DNA of 64,000 bases. It comes from Neocallimastix lanati (nom. inval.). Taxonomy: Eukaryota > Neocallimastigomycota > Neocallimastigomycetes > Neocallimastigales > Neocallimastigaceae. The DNA is taken from assembly GCA_016946835.1 (NCBI GenBank), contig JACVTC010000057.1:293501-357500 (forward strand), in the 5' to 3' direction. This document shows positions 1-19,096 of the stretch, piece by piece. The translations under genes and the position numbers were made by a program. The notes below the pieces were generated by a model, which did not search any database, had not been told where the DNA came from, and saw only the letters and a list, made by a program, of their open reading frames with translations. Numbering within the stretch: the stretch's first letter is position 1; each line of letters starts with the position of its first letter.

Positions 1-6022
<6,022 letters not shown>

Positions 6023-7301
6023 TCCTAAAATATTAATAAATTTTAATCTCCTTTATTCAACTAGTTACAATATACATATATATATATAAATATATTTACA
6101 TATATATATCTTTTATATGAAATGAATAAATAATAATTAAATAATAATAATAATATAATATTATATAATAATAAATAATAAGAAAAAAAAAATATATATA
6201 TATATATATATGTATGTATATATATTAAATATATCCAAAAAAAAAAAAAAAATTTTTTTTTTTGAGAGAAAAATTTGAAGTTTTAAGAAATTATTACAAA
6301 TTACAATAGATTACAGAAAAGAAAAAAAAAAAGTAAAAAATTATTTACAAGTTGCTATATACAAATTTTCCTAATAATATCTACTTTTAAAACATATAAT
6401 TTTTTTATATACTAATAAATAAATTTTTATATATCAATTTTTTAATATTATAAGTTTAATTAATATTCCATTTATAAAAAAAAGTTTTTCGATATTACAA
6501 TCATTATATTATTTAAAAAAAAAAAAATGATTTTTTAAAAGAATTATTATTATTCAAAATTATAATAAAAATAACAAATTCTATTTATCTATCTATTATT
6601 ATTATTACTCGATAATATATCTATTTTATTTATTAAATACAATAAAATATAATTAAAAAAAAGAATCGATATTAAAGATAAATTGATAATGAAAAAAAAA
6701 AAAAATATGCATATAAAAAGTACAAAAATAAAATAAAATAAATTAAAATAAAAAATAAAAAAAAAAAATTACGAAAGTAAAATATATAAAAAGTAAAAAA
6801 AATATAAAAATTTTGAGACGTTATTTTAAAATTTTAAAGTAAAAAATATAATAAAACTTTTATGAATTATGCATTATAATAATAATAAAAAAAAGATTAA
6901 TTACTAAAAATTTTATATTATATAATATTTTAAATATACCTTTATTTTTTTATTTTATTTATTTTTTTTTCTTTGATATATTCATTTATAAATGATAATT
7001 TTCATTATTCATATATATAAAAAAAAAGATATATATATATTTTTTATTAATTTATAATTTTGTATTTTTATTGGTACATTTTATATTCCTTATATATAAT
7101 CAATAAAATTTTTTAATAAAATAAAATAAAAGTATTACATACACATAGTTCAATTTTCAAAGTTTATATTACTACTTTTTATCTTCATATTACTATTAAT
7201 AAATTAGACTATCTAATTATGTTATAATAACTTTATAAAAAAAGTACTTTTTTTAATTCATTTATTCTCCTTTATTTTCTGCTTTTTCTAATTTTATATA
7301 T

Positions 7302-7345
<44 letters not shown>

Positions 7346-8658
7346 CATGAAATGAATTATGTATAACATATACAACTAAAAGAAATATAATTTATAGTAA
7401 AAAAGAAAAAAAAAGCATAAATATATATATTTTATTTGTTTTATTTTTGTTTACAAAAGTATATATACATATATTTAATATTATTAAGCGTTTTAAATTA
7501 ATAATTTCATCATCATTATATATTTAATCAAATATTGTACAGGTAAATTAAATTATATTTTATTGAAATAAATATTATTTTATCAAAATATATATTTTTT
7601 TAATTATATAATATTCAGTTTAAAACTTTATTTTTATAATTTTTTTTTTTTTTTTTTTTTATTTTGTATAGGTATATTTTTATTTTGATTTTTTGTTTAT
7701 ATGATATACATACAAATGGCGAAAACAATGATTTCTTTTACACATATTAATTTATGTATTGTTTTAATAATATCTATTTATTTGGTTGATTATATTTTTT
7801 TATTTTTAAGTTCTATATATATATATTAGTACCAAATGATCTGTAATATTAAATATTTTTGTTTTTACCTTTTTTTTTTTTTTTTTTTAATATAAATATT
7901 AGAATCAAAGTTACCAAAGTATATACATTATACATGTAGCAAAAGATTTCTAAAAATTTATTAATTATTAAATAAAATATGAATATATATATATATATAT
8001 GTTATTTGTATAAAAAATTTATTTAAAAAATGTATATATTAATTTATAAAAAAAAAAGTTTTAGGTTACACATATCACCATTATGTATTAGTTCCATAAA
8101 TACTCCACAATTTTTTTTTTTTTGTTTGTTTGATTGTTCGTATACTAATTTATGAAAATATTAAATAAAAAGAAAATTTTTTTTTTTTTTTTTTTTTTTT
8201 AATTATTAATATTAATATTAATATTTATTGTTATTATTATTACTTAATTTAAAGTTTTTTCTATTATCATTATCATTATTTTATTTTAATAAATTCATTA
8301 ATCTATTTCTTTCATTCTTTTTTATTTTATTTTTTTTTTTTATTTTTTATTTTATTTTTTTTTTAATATTATTTATATATATATCATTTTTCTTCTAATT
8401 ATTTAATTTCATTCTATCTTTATTAATTTTTTAATTTTTTTTTTTTTTTTTTTTCATATATTATTATTTTTTAAAATTTTACTAAAAAAAACTTATATCT
8501 TAGGTCTTATCTATTTGCTTTTTTATTTATTTAATTAAATAATAAATAAAAAAATTTTTTTAAAAATAAAATAATATAATATAAAATAAAACAGAATAAA
8601 ATAAAATATTAAACAATACTATAATAATAAATAAAGTTATAAAGTTATATATCATAAT

Positions 8659-8698
<40 letters not shown>

Positions 8699-9200
8699 AT
8701 AAATAAAATATTTTAAAATAATTATATCAAAAATTGTAATAATATAAAAAATAACAATAATAATAATAATAATAATAAAAAAATAGGAAAATAATTATAT
8801 TGTTTATTTTAATATATATTTAATATGTGTTTATGTAATAGTATTAACTTATAGATATATTATTATAGGTATATATTTATATAATATTTATATTCATATT
8901 ATAATAAAAAATAAGAAAAGAATAATCTTATTATTTATAACATTAAATACTATTTATATAATAAAATGATATATAAATATACAATTGAAATAATAATACT
9001 AATGAAAAATATTGAATTAAATTTTAAAATTATTTTATTTTATTCTATTTTTTTTTTTTTTTTTTAAAAAAAAAATAAAATAAAATAAAGATAATAGTAT
9101 CATAATCATACAATATATATAATTATTACGCATTTAACTTTTCTATATGAATTATAGAATAGGTGAAAAAAAATTAATTTTGTTAATTTTTTTTTTTTTT

Positions 9201-9245
<45 letters not shown>

Positions 9246-9626
9246 AAAATAAATAAATAAATAAAATATACATTTTAATTATTCTCAGCCCTCTGATACC
9301 AGCATTTATTTATTTATTATTATTTTTTTTTTTTTTTGGTAAATTTATTAATATCCTTAAAATAGTTTTTCCAATATAATTCCTTAATTTAAATAATAAT
9401 ATTTTATTATTATTATTATTATAAATACATTTCTAGCTTTGATTTGCTATATAATAATTGTCATAGCTTTTTTAAATATTTTTTTATTAAATTAATAAAT
9501 TATATAAGAAAGAAAAAGATAAAGGAAGAAAAAAAAATTAGTTTATCCTATTATTATTATATATTATATATTATTTACTATCTTTTTTTTTTTTTTTTTT
9601 TTTTTTTATTTTTATTTTTATTTTTA

Positions 9627-9657
<31 letters not shown>

Positions 9658-9739
9658 TTTATATATATATTTATTTATTTAATAACATTTAAATAATAAT
9701 AAATTGGGATTAAAAAGATAAAAGTATGATTTAATTAGC
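6023..9739. other. AT-rich intergenic region, no gene recognised
   Basis: This stretch of about 3.7 kb separates the coiled-coil gene (5' end at 6022) from the 3' end of the O-GlcNAc transferase gene. It consists of A/T homopolymer tracts (for example the poly(T) at 7303-7345 and poly(A) at 9206-9243), (TA)n runs and short AAAT or TTTA repeats. No frame shows protein-like composition. The part next to 6022 should hold the coiled-coil gene promoter and the part next to 9740 the transferase 3' UTR, but no defined element can be assigned. Confidence 0.7.
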
Positions 9740-12700
9740 TTACCGTAAATTAATAGCTTGAACCTCTTCTGGAACCCAAATTGAACGAGATAGTGTTCTT
9801 TCTTCTGGCTTATCAACAGATGGATAAGTATTATCTATAAGAGAAGAAGGTCTTGGTATTTGTTGTTTCTCACGTTGACAAAGTTTATTATAACCATTTT
9901 CCCAACGTTTCATCATTTCTGTAACAGCATATTCTAATTGAGCTACCCATCGTGCTGTATGGAAAAGTGGCATTTGATCACGCGTTAGGAAAAGTTTTCT
10001 TCTTAATGCTACTAGTGAACCTTGTGGTAATAGAATTTCTAATTTATGACCAATAGCAGGATGATGAGTAATAGTAAGAACATTCTTTTTAAAAAGATTA
10101 ATCATGGTATAAGTATTAGTATTTTGAGGATTATTTTGATTTTGATTATTACCCCCATTTGCCATTATACGATTTTGATTTTGATTTGTATTGGTATTGG
10201 TATTGGTATTTGCATTTTGATGTTGATTTTGTTGAAGAGAAAGATTATTTAAAATATTTTGAATAACCGTCATTTGAGCATCTTGTTTACCACCCATTTG
10301 AGGATTCATTAAGGCATCTGTATATTCTTTTGTCCAACTTGTAATATTACGGAATGACCAAGATACACTCATACCTAATTCTACTGCACGATCTTCATAT
10401 TCCTTATAACTACCAACAACCATTTCATGACCAAGAAGTCTTGGATCATTCTTAAATTTAGCCTTTTCAGAGAAAGGTCCTATCGCTGAACAGGGACCGG
10501 TATGATAAGAATATTTCAAATCTCTTTCATTCCAAGCTCCTGTAGCATAGGCAACACTAGCCGCTACACGACTACACATCTTAAATTGGTATTTTGGATA
10601 GGTAATAATAGGAGTTCCACTCCAAAGAATATCCGCTGCAGTCGTGTGAGCATTACATTCAACGGTATCTAAAAAGACATCAGCAATACGACCACGATAA
10701 ATATGCATATGTTTTGGAGCTACATCCGTAAAAATAACACGACTTGCAACTTCTTCACCAGCGTAATTCCTTGCATGTTGTCTTAAGTTATTTTCACCAG
10801 AAGGTGGGAAACGTAGAAGCCAGAGAATACTATTCTTCATACGTTTCAATATGTTTAACCAAGTGTTGAAAATAAGTGGATCAATCTTATAAAGTTGATT
10901 AAAGTTGGCATAAATAATCGTATCTTCCTTAAGATTAGGGAAGAGTTCATGACGCATCTTTATACGTTTTAATTGTTCACGACGCCAACGAATTTTTTCA
11001 TCCAAAGTCAAATAGTCTTCTTCCAAAAGATCACCACTAACATGCTCAAAATTACTCTCATTTGTAGCCGCTTTAATACTCATATCCACTAATTGAAGAC
11101 GATTATGATCTGTTTCTAATACACTTTCAATTTCAGCATCATTTTCTTCACGAAAACCTTGACGATGATCATTCACAAAAAAGGACTGTGGCATATAAAC
11201 AATCGATTCAGTAAACATTTTTGCATTTTGGAGAGGATCATTACGAATTTCACGAGCAGCAATAGACTCCGTATCACGACTTAATGGCTCACTGATCACT
11301 GTATCCGGTGGACAAGAAATTTCATCCCCAACTAGATAATCCATCCAACGATCGGGAAGACGATCAAACCAATCTAAATCCGGATCTCCTTCACTTGCCT
11401 TTGGACCACCACTACCATCCTTGTATTCATTATAATCAGGAGATGGATCATATTCATTATCAATATTACCAGCTCCCATTGTACCAGCGAATCCCATGGT
11501 GGCTATTTGAATAGGACAAGGTCTAGCAGCAAAAATTTCATTCTTACCACCTTTTGTATAACCATTCAAATTCACTAAAACGTGAATTTTATCCACTAAG
11601 GCAATTCGTTCCACAATATCCTTTATCGACCAATTATTCATATCTACAAAATAGTCTGCTCCTCGTTCTATGGTATGACGATATTGAGATTGATCTGATG
11701 GAGATAATGAATAACAATATACCTGGAAACGACGACGATCATGTAACCCAAATACAGATTGCATTAAATGGGCCAATGGGTGATTATTGAAATCGGAAGA
11801 AAGATAACCAATACGAATATGGGGTGCTGGTAATGGTGGTATAGGGTATGGGTAGGGATAATGACCATTACCATTAACGGTAGCACTGGCTGTGGAGGTA
11901 ATGGTCGTTGAAAGAACATTATTAGATCGAAGAGAATACTTGTCCAAAATACTTTTTGGAAAGCCTGGGAACCAATCACTCGCTATTACATTCCAAAGAA
12001 CACGATCAGCATTACGATGGCTAATTTCACGTACCTGTTGAGCGGTTAAAGAAGAATAGGTAAACGTATGAAATGGAAGTACCGTAGGAACCCCCTTAGG
12101 AACTTGATCCTTTGTTTCCATGAGTTGTTTATCAACAATCGTGGAAATCTTTTGAAGATTTTCATCGCGATCTCGCCAGTTACAAACAAACAATAAACTA
12201 TTCACATAGTTACAGAAAGCTTCAATAAAGTCTGGCTTCACCTTTAAAGCACGACAATACAATTCAATGGCATCTTCAACTTTTCCCATATCTTTGTAGA
12301 CATTAGCCAAGTTAGCTAATGCAATAAAAAAGTCAGGTTGAATACGAATGGCTTGTTGATAACATTGTATACCTTCAGTTACCATACCACGATCCTTCAG
12401 GGCAGAACCAAGATTGGTATAAAGATGAACATGATTAGGATCCAAATTAAGACCCAATTCATACCAGTGAATTGATTCTTCTAAACGTTGAGAAGATAAA
12501 AGAATACCAAGATTATTACAAGTATTAGCAGTTGGATACATCTTAAGAGATAAATAGTAGAAAGCAACAGCGACCGAAGGAAGATGAACATCTTGATAAA
12601 TTTTTGCCAATGTTTGAAGAATTGAAGATGAGGAATGATTGTAGGGTGAGGATTCTGGATTTTGGGAATGATAATGAAGGGCGGTTAAAACCTTTTGAGG

Positions 12701-15100
12701 ATTTATAGTGGGTGTAGGAAGAGTTCCATTTTTGGCACTATTAAATAATTCGGTTAAATCAACACCAATTGTAATTAAACCCTTAAAGTATTCTAATTTG
12801 GCACTTTCAAAATTATTTAAGGCATAATAAAGATTGCCTTTAGCAAAGTAGAGATCACAACGTTTCTCGTTGGTAAAGGAATTATTTTCACGATGGTGAC
12901 GACGATGATGATGAGGGTTAGACGAAGCTGATGACCCATTATCCTGTTCCCCTGAAGGAGACGAAGTAGAATTGGATTGAGCTTCTTGTTCCTTTGCTAA
13001 TTTTTGCATCTCAACAAATTTTTTACGATTATCCTCAATTTTAGCTAATGCAATAACTAAAAGAATGTCATTATCCATACGATTATTACCACCAGTTAAT
13101 TGTGATGTAACATATGGATCTTGAAGTAATTGTTCAATCATATCCGGAACAATTTCATTAATAAATCCATGAGGTTGACCGGCATCCATCTTTAAATGAT
13201 CCATACGAGCATTATCCGGATAATCATTTTCCATTAGGGATTCTATTGTTTGATTAACTTCAATTGCTTCCTTCCATCGTCCCTGAGAACTTACCAAAAT
13301 TGCTAAATTAATACTAGCATCCCAATATTTTGGACGTATTTTTATAGCTGTACGATAACATTCTTCTGCATATTCTAAAAACTTTGCACTATCTTCTTGA
13401 TTATCACCTGTCGATTTTCCATTATTTCCATGAGAACCATCCATTACTTTATTTTTGTTTTGACATTCCTGTGCCATTGCCTTATACGTTGTACCCAGGT
13501 TTGAATAGGCTTCAGAAAATCGTGAATCTATTTGAAGTATTTGATTATTGAAGAAGATTGAAGCTTTATATCTTCTAAGGGAATAATAGGTACAACCTAA
13601 TAACAATAATGTTGGTAAATGTGTGGAATTTTTTTGATATAATTCCAATAAAATATTTAGAGCGCCATTATAATCTTGACTATTATATTTTTGATGTGCA
13701 GTTTGAAGATAGTAATCAAAAGTTTCCTTTGATAATACTCGAGATGCCATTTGAGAAGTGGTCTGATTAGTTATTGAATTGACATTACCATTTGCATTTG
13801 AAGCTTGTAAGGAAGGATAATTATAATTTGTTGAAGATGATGATGAATTTTGACCATAGAGTCCTTGTTGTTGTAGTTGTAATTGTTGCTGTTGTTGCTG
13901 TTGTTGCTGTTGTTGCTGTTGTAAAATTTGAAGCTGCTGTTGCCCTGACTGTGAAGATATATTAGAAATACTATTTTTCTGAAGTTGTTGTTGTAATTGA
14001 TATTTTTGTAATTGTTGTTGAAGTTGTTGTTGCTGTTGTTGTTGTTGTTGTTGTAGGGTATTATTTAATTTTTGATTAGGTAAAAGAGAGGATATAAGTG
14101 CAGGATAATTATTTAGTTGCTGTTGAGGTGGAGGTAATTGTATTGTTCCATTCTGTGATAGAAAATGATGACTTGAAAGATTATTGGTATCATTAGAACC
14201 ACCCACCATGCCAACATTATTAATATTATTATTATCTGAAGGTAGAAAGTTTGAAGAGTTATCTAATATTCTAGCAATACCATTTAGTACTTCATTATTA
14301 AACATTGCTTTATTACTAGAAGAATTTGTAGACTGATAATCATAACTATTAACACTATTATTAGTATAATAAGCTTGAACTGGTATCTGTTGCGCCAATG
14401 GTTGAGGTATAGCATAATTATATGCCATAATTCTAAAGTCAGGAGGATAATCCATATTTTGTAAATGCATACCATTATATGAATTTAGTGAATGATGATT
14501 TTGATAATAATAAGCTTGGGGTTGGATGCGATGCGTATTACCATTAGGTATTTGAATTGTATTTGGTAATTGATTTGGTTCAACATAAGTAGGATTTTGT
14601 TGAGAAGGTTGTTGATGTTGATTTAATGAGACAGCAAGAGATACTATTTTTTGATTTTTTGCCTGCTGTTGCAAAAGGGTATTCGCTATCAATTGCTGTT
14701 GTTGCTGTATCAGTGAAGAATTATTAATACTTATAGGATATGGATTTACGGGGGAAGGTGTATTTTGAGGTGGTATAATTTGTAGATTACTTCCATTAAG
14801 AATAGTATTTTTATGGGATGAATATCTATTCGACATTTTGATTTTATTAATTTTTTGAAGCAATAAGGACACTTGCGTATTTTCTTTGATATTATCTTCT
14901 ATATCTTGTTGCAAATTGCTATTTTTTTCTATAGAGCTTAAGGAGTCAGTACTTCTATTTGAAGCCTTTTCTTTAATCACAAAATCACTATTTAAAATTT
15001 GAGATTGAGCTTGATTCCATAAATGATCATGTACAAATAATTGTGGTAATTTCTTTGATATTGTTTTTGATATTGTTTTTGAATAACCAGGCATTGTCAA
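9740..15100 (-). CDS. OGT: O-GlcNAc transferase (TPR + GT41), 1786 aa
   Basis: This intact single-exon gene encodes a nucleocytoplasmic UDP-GlcNAc:protein O-GlcNAc transferase. Residues 1-450 are Asn/Gln-rich with several polyglutamine runs (about 349-362 and 392-413). Tetratricopeptide repeats span roughly 458-970, including GTTYKAM and LGSALKDRGMVTEGIQCYQQ. The GT41 catalytic region follows from about 1095. It holds the SSDFNNHPLAHLMQS motif with the active-site-type histidine at H1107, the ANFNQLYKIDP motif with the nucleotide-binding lysine at K1405, and the AHTTAADILWSGTP motif. The LYKIDP and WLLRFPPSGE motifs favour a true OGT over a SPINDLY-type fucosyltransferase. At 1786 residues it is much longer than animal OGT (about 1050) because of the N-terminal extension, acidic or Ser-rich inserts between repeats and an Asn/Thr/Gln-rich insert near 1620. 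The start is the first ATG after an A/T-only upstream region. Confidence 0.95.
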   Translation of the reverse strand: MTMPGYSKTISKTISKKLPQLFVHDHLWNQAQSQILNSDFVIKEKASNRSTDSLSSIEKNSNLQQDIEDNIKENTQVSLLLQKINKIKMSNRYSSHKNTILNGSNLQIIPPQNTPSPVNPYPISINNSSLIQQQQQLIANTLLQQQAKNQKIVSLAVSLNQHQQPSQQNPTYVEPNQLPNTIQIPNGNTHRIQPQAYYYQNHHSLNSYNGMHLQNMDYPPDFRIMAYNYAIPQPLAQQIPVQAYYTNNSVNSYDYQSTNSSSNKAMFNNEVLNGIARILDNSSNFLPSDNNNINNVGMVGGSNDTNNLSSHHFLSQNGTIQLPPPQQQLNNYPALISSLLPNQKLNNTLQQQQQQQQQQLQQQLQKYQLQQQLQKNSISNISSQSGQQQLQILQQQQQQQQQQQQQLQLQQQGLYGQNSSSSSTNYNYPSLQASNANGNVNSITNQTTSQMASRVLSKETFDYYLQTAHQKYNSQDYNGALNILLELYQKNSTHLPTLLLLGCTYYSLRRYKASIFFNNQILQIDSRFSEAYSNLGTTYKAMAQECQNKNKVMDGSHGNNGKSTGDNQEDSAKFLEYAEECYRTAIKIRPKYWDASINLAILVSSQGRWKEAIEVNQTIESLMENDYPDNARMDHLKMDAGQPHGFINEIVPDMIEQLLQDPYVTSQLTGGNNRMDNDILLVIALAKIEDNRKKFVEMQKLAKEQEAQSNSTSSPSGEQDNGSSASSNPHHHRRHHRENNSFTNEKRCDLYFAKGNLYYALNNFESAKLEYFKGLITIGVDLTELFNSAKNGTLPTPTINPQKVLTALHYHSQNPESSPYNHSSSSILQTLAKIYQDVHLPSVAVAFYYLSLKMYPTANTCNNLGILLSSQRLEESIHWYELGLNLDPNHVHLYTNLGSALKDRGMVTEGIQCYQQAIRIQPDFFIALANLANVYKDMGKVEDAIELYCRALKVKPDFIEAFCNYVNSLLFVCNWRDRDENLQKISTIVDKQLMETKDQVPKGVPTVLPFHTFTYSSLTAQQVREISHRNADRVLWNVIASDWFPGFPKSILDKYSLRSNNVLSTTITSTASATVNGNGHYPYPYPIPPLPAPHIRIGYLSSDFNNHPLAHLMQSVFGLHDRRRFQVYCYSLSPSDQSQYRHTIERGADYFVDMNNWSIKDIVERIALVDKIHVLVNLNGYTKGGKNEIFAARPCPIQIATMGFAGTMGAGNIDNEYDPSPDYNEYKDGSGGPKASEGDPDLDWFDRLPDRWMDYLVGDEISCPPDTVISEPLSRDTESIAAREIRNDPLQNAKMFTESIVYMPQSFFVNDHRQGFREENDAEIESVLETDHNRLQLVDMSIKAATNESNFEHVSGDLLEEDYLTLDEKIRWRREQLKRIKMRHELFPNLKEDTIIYANFNQLYKIDPLIFNTWLNILKRMKNSILWLLRFPPSGENNLRQHARNYAGEEVASRVIFTDVAPKHMHIYRGRIADVFLDTVECNAHTTAADILWSGTPIITYPKYQFKMCSRVAASVAYATGAWNERDLKYSYHTGPCSAIGPFSEKAKFKNDPRLLGHEMVVGSYKEYEDRAVELGMSVSWSFRNITSWTKEYTDALMNPQMGGKQDAQMTVIQNILNNLSLQQNQHQNANTNTNTNTNQNQNRIMANGGNNQNQNNPQNTNTYTMINLFKKNVLTITHHPAIGHKLEILLPQGSLVALRRKLFLTRDQMPLFHTARWVAQLEYAVTEMMKRWENGYNKLCQREKQQIPRPSSLIDNTYPSVDKPEERTLSRSIWVPEEVQAINLR

Positions 15101-17390
15101 TTATTTTATTATTTTATTTTATTTGTTTATTTTAATAGTATTTAAAGATATTATTTGTTTAATAGGTATTTATTTTTTAAATAATAAAATATTTTATCAC
15201 ATAAAAAATATTTTTAATTTTAATAAAGGAATTAAAATTTTATATTTATTTTTTTAAACTATTTATTATTGATAATTATTTTAACCCATTCACAATTTAA
15301 AACATATAAAATTAATATATAAAAATTAAGTTATAAATTATTCATTGTAATTATCTTAACCTTCTACAATTTTAATACTGCTTTATAACCTTTAAATTTC
15401 AATAATTTCTATACTATAATTTATTACTGCCTAAATAATTTAACAGTGATACAATATGAATTTTAGAATGATTTTATATTTTATTTATTACTATTATTGA
15501 TTGTTATTTTATAATATATTAATTTATTATTTTTAAAAATAGATATTTGAATTATATTTTATTAAATTATATAACTGATCTTAATATATGATAGTAATTG
15601 TATTGTATTGTATTATGTATTGTCGTTTACTTCATAAAGTGATTTATTTTATAGATTTTTAGAACTATATAATACTATTCAAATTATTATTTTTATTTCG
15701 TTTTTTGTTAACCAATATATGTTTTATTTTCAATATTAATATAAATTAAAATTAAAAAAAAGATAAGATAAAATAAAATAAAATAAAAAAAGAAAAAGAA
15801 GACATATAATAAAATATAACATATAATTATATAAAAAAAATAGATTAAAAATATAGATTAAAAAGCTTATATTTTATCAAATAGTTAATAAATATATAGA
15901 ATAGTATTCTTACCTTTTATTATTATAATAATTTATTATTGTTATTGATTATTGAAAAAAAAAAAAATCTTAAATTAATATTTTTACTGCTGATTAATTA
16001 ATAATAGATTTAGAACTCCAATTAATATAATCATATGACCTTTATTAATATTATATTAATATATTATAAAATAATATTAAAATTATTAATTTAAATATAT
16101 ATTATTAAAAATAATTGTAAAAACAAAATATAAATATCTTTATATTTATCTAATTATTTAATAAAGATATAATTGTATATTATTATAACTTCTAATTTTT
16201 GATATATTTCATTTTTTTTAATAATTAAGTCTAAATATAATATCATTTTATAGTCTATCCTTTACAATTACTTTCATAAAAATGGTTTAAACTTTCTTTT
16301 TACTTTATATATATTTTAAGTTTTTTCTTTTTTATTTATCATTTAAACAATAAAATACTATTCTTTAGTTTTTTTATTTAATTATTTAATTTTTATATAT
16401 ATATATATTAATAAAAAAAAATCACTATAAATAAAACCTTAATATTTAATAAATAATATTTTAATTAATCAATTAGAAATGTTATATAATATATATAATT
16501 TAAAACATTACTTTTAATAATATTTTTCTTCTTTTTTATATCTCTATTTAAAATATTTCCTTTATATATTGATATCTTTTTTTATGTAAATGAATTTTTA
16601 TTTTAAAATATTATTTCAGCTATTATTGTTCTTCTTTGAATTAAACTTTTTTTGCTTTAATTGTTATATTCTTTTTATATTAATTAAATGTATTATTGTT
16701 TTATTATTATTACTTTTATTAATTGTATATTCCTTTTATCTGACTTTTTTTTTTTTTCAGCTTTTCTGTATTAATAATTTTTGGATTTTAAATAAATAGG
16801 TATAATCCTTAATATTAATGATGATGAAATTGAAAAATAAAATAATACTAATAATTCATAAATGTTCTAAAAAATATTATTCTAATATAAAATATTTTAG
16901 ATAAAATTTTGATATATTTTGTTAAGTTCTTCTATACAAAATAAAAAAAGTTTTTTAATAAATAAAATTTTTATTTAACTTGTCATATATGAAAAAAAGA
17001 TTTTAAAGAAATTTAAAAAAAAAAAAAAAAAAATTGAACATTTACAATTGAACAATTTTTTTTTTTTTTTTTTTTTTTTTTAAATAAAAAAATTTATATT
17101 TTATTTTTAATATCTTCCTTTATTATTTACATTTATGTTTAATTTATATATTTTTCTTTATTAATTCAATATAAAAAATAATTAAAAAAAAATATAGGAA
17201 AAATAAAAAAGTATATTTTTATATAATTAAATAATACATAAATAAATAAAAATCTTAAAATTTAAATACAAAAAAAAAAAATTTTTAATTTATTATATTA
17301 ATCACATCATAATAAATCTTAATTTAAAGAAAAATAAATTTTCTAATTAAAAGTAATATAAAAGATTAAAGTATTAATAAAAATAAAATA

Positions 17391-17497
17391 AAATTAAATA
17401 AAATAAAATAAAATTAAATAAAATAAAATAAAATTAAATAAAATAAAATAAAATTAAATAAAATAAAATAAAATTAAATAAAATAAAATAAAATAAA
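17391..17497. repeat. 20-bp tandem repeat, about 5 copies
   Basis: A unit of the form AAAATTAAATAAAATAAAAT is repeated head to tail about five times, ending in poly(A). Confidence 0.85.
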
Positions 17498-18113
17498 AAA
17501 AAAAAAAAAAATATAAAAATAAAAATAAAAATAAAAATAAATAAAATAAATAAAAAATTTTATTACAAAAATTTTTTTATTACATTAATAATTTTTATAT
17601 GACATAATATCTTAATTTTATCATCTAATTTTTCTTTTATTCTATTTTCTATTTTTTTTTTTTTTTTATCATTTCATATATTTATTTCTTATTATTTTTT
17701 AAAAGATATATAACTTTTAGAAAAGAAGAAATAATAATTGGCCTTTGTTAATTAGTTTTTTTTTTTTTCTTTTTGATTTATTATATAAAAAGCATTTACA
17801 TATTTATTTATTTATTTATTTTATATAGCTTATTTATTATTAATAATTAAACAAATATAATTAATATATTTTTAATAATATTATAATTAATTTATATTAT
17901 ATCATTTTATCCTAATAGCTTAAACCTTAAAAATATATATGGATAATTTATTATTTATCAAATGAAATATAAAAAGAAAAAAAAAGTATATAAAATTAAT
18001 ATATTTAATAATAAATGCAATTATATCAAATACTATTTAAAATAATATTTGATATATTATAATAAGGGTTAATTATATATAATAATATATAATAGCATTA
18101 AAAAAAAAGCATA

Positions 18114-18215
18114 AAATAAAATAAAATAAAATAAAAATAAATATTAAAATAAAATAAAATAAAAATGAATATTAAAATAAAATAAAATAAAAATAAATAT
18201 TAAAATAAAATAAAA
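18114..18215. repeat. Tandem repeat of about 35 bp, 3 copies
   Basis: Units made of AAAATAAAAT blocks followed by AAATATT or GAATATT are repeated three times with few differences. Confidence 0.8.
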
Positions 18216-18939
18216 ATAATAAACTAATTTACATTAAATTCATATTCATAATTTATATTTATGCTATTTAAATATTTATATTCTAATTTTACTTTTAATA
18301 TTACTCCATTTTATGTTTTTATATTAGATAATATATTAAGAACAATTTTATATATATTACAAATTATTCATATTATATTTGTTTTAAAATTATAAATTAT
18401 CAATCATACCTATAAAAAAATTTTTTTTTGTATTACATAACTAGTTTCCATTTATTTTAATCATATCACGTATTAAATATACGTAAATGTATTAATGAAA
18501 AAAATTTTTATAAATCTATTCACATATATTTTTTTTTTTACAAAAAAAATATAAAGTAATTTATTTAAATTTCAATAACACAAATATATTAAGAAGTCTA
18601 TTTCAATCACATACATAATATTTAATTTTTAATTGAATGATAGAATAGAAAAAATTTTAAAGTTTTTAAAGTTAACGAACGAAAAATTAACATAATATAT
18701 TATATTGATAATAAATATGGTTTGAATAGGAAAACTCACACACACAAAAAAAAAATTAAAAACATGTTATTTATTGAATCAATCAATATAAACAATATAC
18801 AATAAATATTATTTATATAATATAAAATGCTTTAAAATCAATCTAAAAATTTTATATACATATATTATCAATACAGTAGTAGTATATAATAATTGTCCTA
18901 TTAAATATATACCTTGATGTACATTATTTATGTATTAAC

Positions 18940-19096
<157 letters not shown>

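Noticed and set aside
7716-7826. 36-codon plus-strand frame starting MAKTMISFTHIN with a hydrophobic middle
   Set aside because: It is too short, runs into (TA)n sequence, and has no splice partner or recognisable motif.
9444-9692. 82-codon plus-strand frame downstream of the O-GlcNAc transferase gene
   Set aside because: It is mostly poly-Phe/Leu/Tyr from T-rich simple sequence in the likely 3' UTR.
14284-14475. Minus-strand frame inside the O-GlcNAc transferase gene
   Set aside because: It is an alternative frame of the Asn/Gln-rich region without independent support.
16590-16799. 69-codon plus-strand frame in the gene desert
   Set aside because: It contains almost only Phe, Leu, Ile, Tyr and Cys, as expected from T-rich DNA.
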